DNA from: Pseudobdellovibrionaceae bacterium
Lineage (GTDB): Bacteria; Bdellovibrionota; Bdellovibrionia; Bdellovibrionales; JAMPXM01
Direction: 5' to 3'
DNA: 13,841 bases
Assembly (NCBI GenBank): GCA_913776405.1
Contig: CAJYOV010000093.1
Coordinates: 1 to 13,841, forward strand
Shown one piece after another: positions 13,086-13,841 of the stretch. Both the position numbers and the translations under genes were made by a program. The notes under the pieces were generated by a model. It was not told the origin of the DNA. It searched no databases and saw only the letters and a program-made list of their open reading frames with translations. The first letter of the stretch is position 1, and each line of letters begins with the position of its first letter.

Positions 13086-13841
13086 ATGCTGGTTTTCGAT
13101 GCGTGCGATCCGTTTCCGTTGGTGGGTGTGGGTGTGGGTGCGGGTTCGGGTTCGGGTTCGGAACCGGCAGGCGTCGCGGGCGCAGAGCCGACAGGTGGGG
13201 CCGTCACTTACGCTGAGGCTCAGGTTCATGCGGCGGCGGTCGACAAATGGTTGGGCTTTGAGCTCGACGAGATCGAGGCGCGTCTCGCGCGTGAACACAC
13301 GAACTTTTCCGGCGCTCGCGACGAGCAACACTGGATCGGCCTTCCCATTCAAACTCTGCAGACGCCCTATACTGAGATCCGCGAACTTCTGTTGATTCTC
13401 GATTTGAAACCAGGCCACCACATCGTCGATCTCGGTGCGGGCTACGGGCGAATGGGCTTCGTCGTGGCGGCTCATCACCCGGGTGTCGGCTTCACGGGTT
13501 ACGAAGTTGTTTCTGATCGCGTCGCCGAAGGAAGGCGCGTGCTCAGCGCGTATTGCGCGCGTGTGCGGAAGGACTCGACGGGGAGCGGGCGCAATGAAAA
13601 TCAGAGCGGCTCGATTGCCGCAGGAGATCTACCGCAAGCTGAAATCGAACTTCAACGCGTCGACTTAAGCGATCCCAGCTTTCTCCCGCGAGCCGCAGAC
13701 TTCTACTTCCTCTACGACTTCGGCTCCCGCACCGCCATCTCAAAAACCCTGAACGACCTCAAACAAATCGCCGCCACCAAACCCATCACCGTCATCGGCC
13801 GCGGCCGCTCCTCCCGCGACGCCATCGAACGCACCGAACCT
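13086..13841 (+). CDS. Class I SAM-dependent methyltransferase (copy 2), incomplete at window edge
   Basis: An open frame of 252 codons from ATG 13086 to the last base of the window, with no stop yet. GGAAGG (13071-13076) lies 9 nt before the ATG. SAM motif I is IVDLGAGYGRMGF (113-125), then Glu140 in FTGYEVV and YFLYDFG (207-213), each aligning with the copy at 11770. Relative to copy 1 it has two expansions: about 24 residues after DPFP, made of VG/SG repeats and Gly/Ala-rich sequence (12-40), and about 26 residues near 159-187 (DSTGSGRNENQSGS). These look like surface loops outside the SAM fold. From 13692 the codon choice changes sharply to C-ending codons. Substrate unknown. Confidence 0.75.
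   Translation, partial: MLVFDACDPFPLVGVGVGAGSGSGSEPAGVAGAEPTGGAVTYAEAQVHAAAVDKWLGFELDEIEARLAREHTNFSGARDEQHWIGLPIQTLQTPYTEIRELLLILDLKPGHHIVDLGAGYGRMGFVVAAHHPGVGFTGYEVVSDRVAEGRRVLSAYCARVRKDSTGSGRNENQSGSIAAGDLPQAEIELQRVDLSDPSFLPRAADFYFLYDFGSRTAISKTLNDLKQIAATKPITVIGRGRSSRDAIERTEP
13122..13160 (+). repeat. Six-copy G-rich hexamer repeat with G-quadruplex pattern
   Basis: GTGGGT x3, GCGGGT, TCGGGT x2 and a partial copy, coding for (V/A/S)-G pairs. Six GGG runs at 13124, 13130, 13136, 13142, 13148 and 13154 are each separated by exactly 3 nt, which fits the classical G-quadruplex pattern on the coding strand. It begins 36 nt after the A of the start codon. Confidence 0.8.

Noticed and set aside
13029..13478. 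Minus-strand frame with Arg-Thr and His-Thr repeats
   Set aside because: It is the antisense shadow of the G-rich hexamer repeat in the methyltransferase copy 2 gene.

Overview
The window is a compact stretch of bacterial chromosome, about 13.8 kb, with no RNA genes, insertion sequences, phage genes or CRISPR. The genes suggest a Gram-negative bacterium: a lipoprotein signal, Sec-type signal peptides, an M23 envelope peptidase and periplasmic-type cytochrome c and sugar-dehydrogenase modules. The mix of an SGNH-like protein, an M64-like protease, Dps, many envelope enzymes and a CheR/CheB/hybrid-kinase set would fit a Bdellovibrio-like (Bdellovibrionota) organism. That placement rests on general impression, with no marker gene, and is low confidence.

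Layout. (1) 1-744, plus strand: the tail of a probable LysR-type regulator, then a thioredoxin-type glutathione peroxidase. (2) 741-5510, minus strand: a probable five-gene operon read from right to left: cheR, a receiver-less cheB, a REC-PAS-HisKA-HATPase-REC hybrid kinase, a DUF962/Mpo1-like membrane protein, and a ferritin-like diiron protein. (3) 5756-8613, plus strand: a lipoprotein sugar dehydrogenase (GSDH beta-propeller) fused to cytochrome c, split by what looks like one missing base, then an SGNH-like protein. (4) 8603-10157, minus strand: dps followed 4 nt later by a secreted M64-like metalloprotease. (5) 10466-12492, plus strand: a secreted M23 peptidase and a SAM-dependent methyltransferase. 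(6) 12460-12999, minus strand: a CDP-alcohol phosphatidyltransferase. (7) 13086 to the window end, plus strand: a second copy of the methyltransferase, open to the edge, carrying a G-rich hexamer repeat just after its start.

How the genes may work together. Region 2 looks like a sensory and protein-methylation module co-transcribed with two probable iron-dependent lipid or redox enzymes. Gpx and Dps are both peroxide-defence proteins but lie in separate units. The methyltransferase pair flanks a phospholipid-synthesis enzyme.

All three convergent gene junctions overlap tail to tail (4, 11 and 33 bp), so any terminator has to lie inside the opposing gene. The most unusual items are the six-tract G-quadruplex-type repeat in the second methyltransferase, the abrupt change to C-ending codons at the end of that gene, the frameshifted cytochrome-dehydrogenase, and the CheR/CheB/kinase/Mpo1-like/diiron operon. 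I see no clearly new defence or mobile system.
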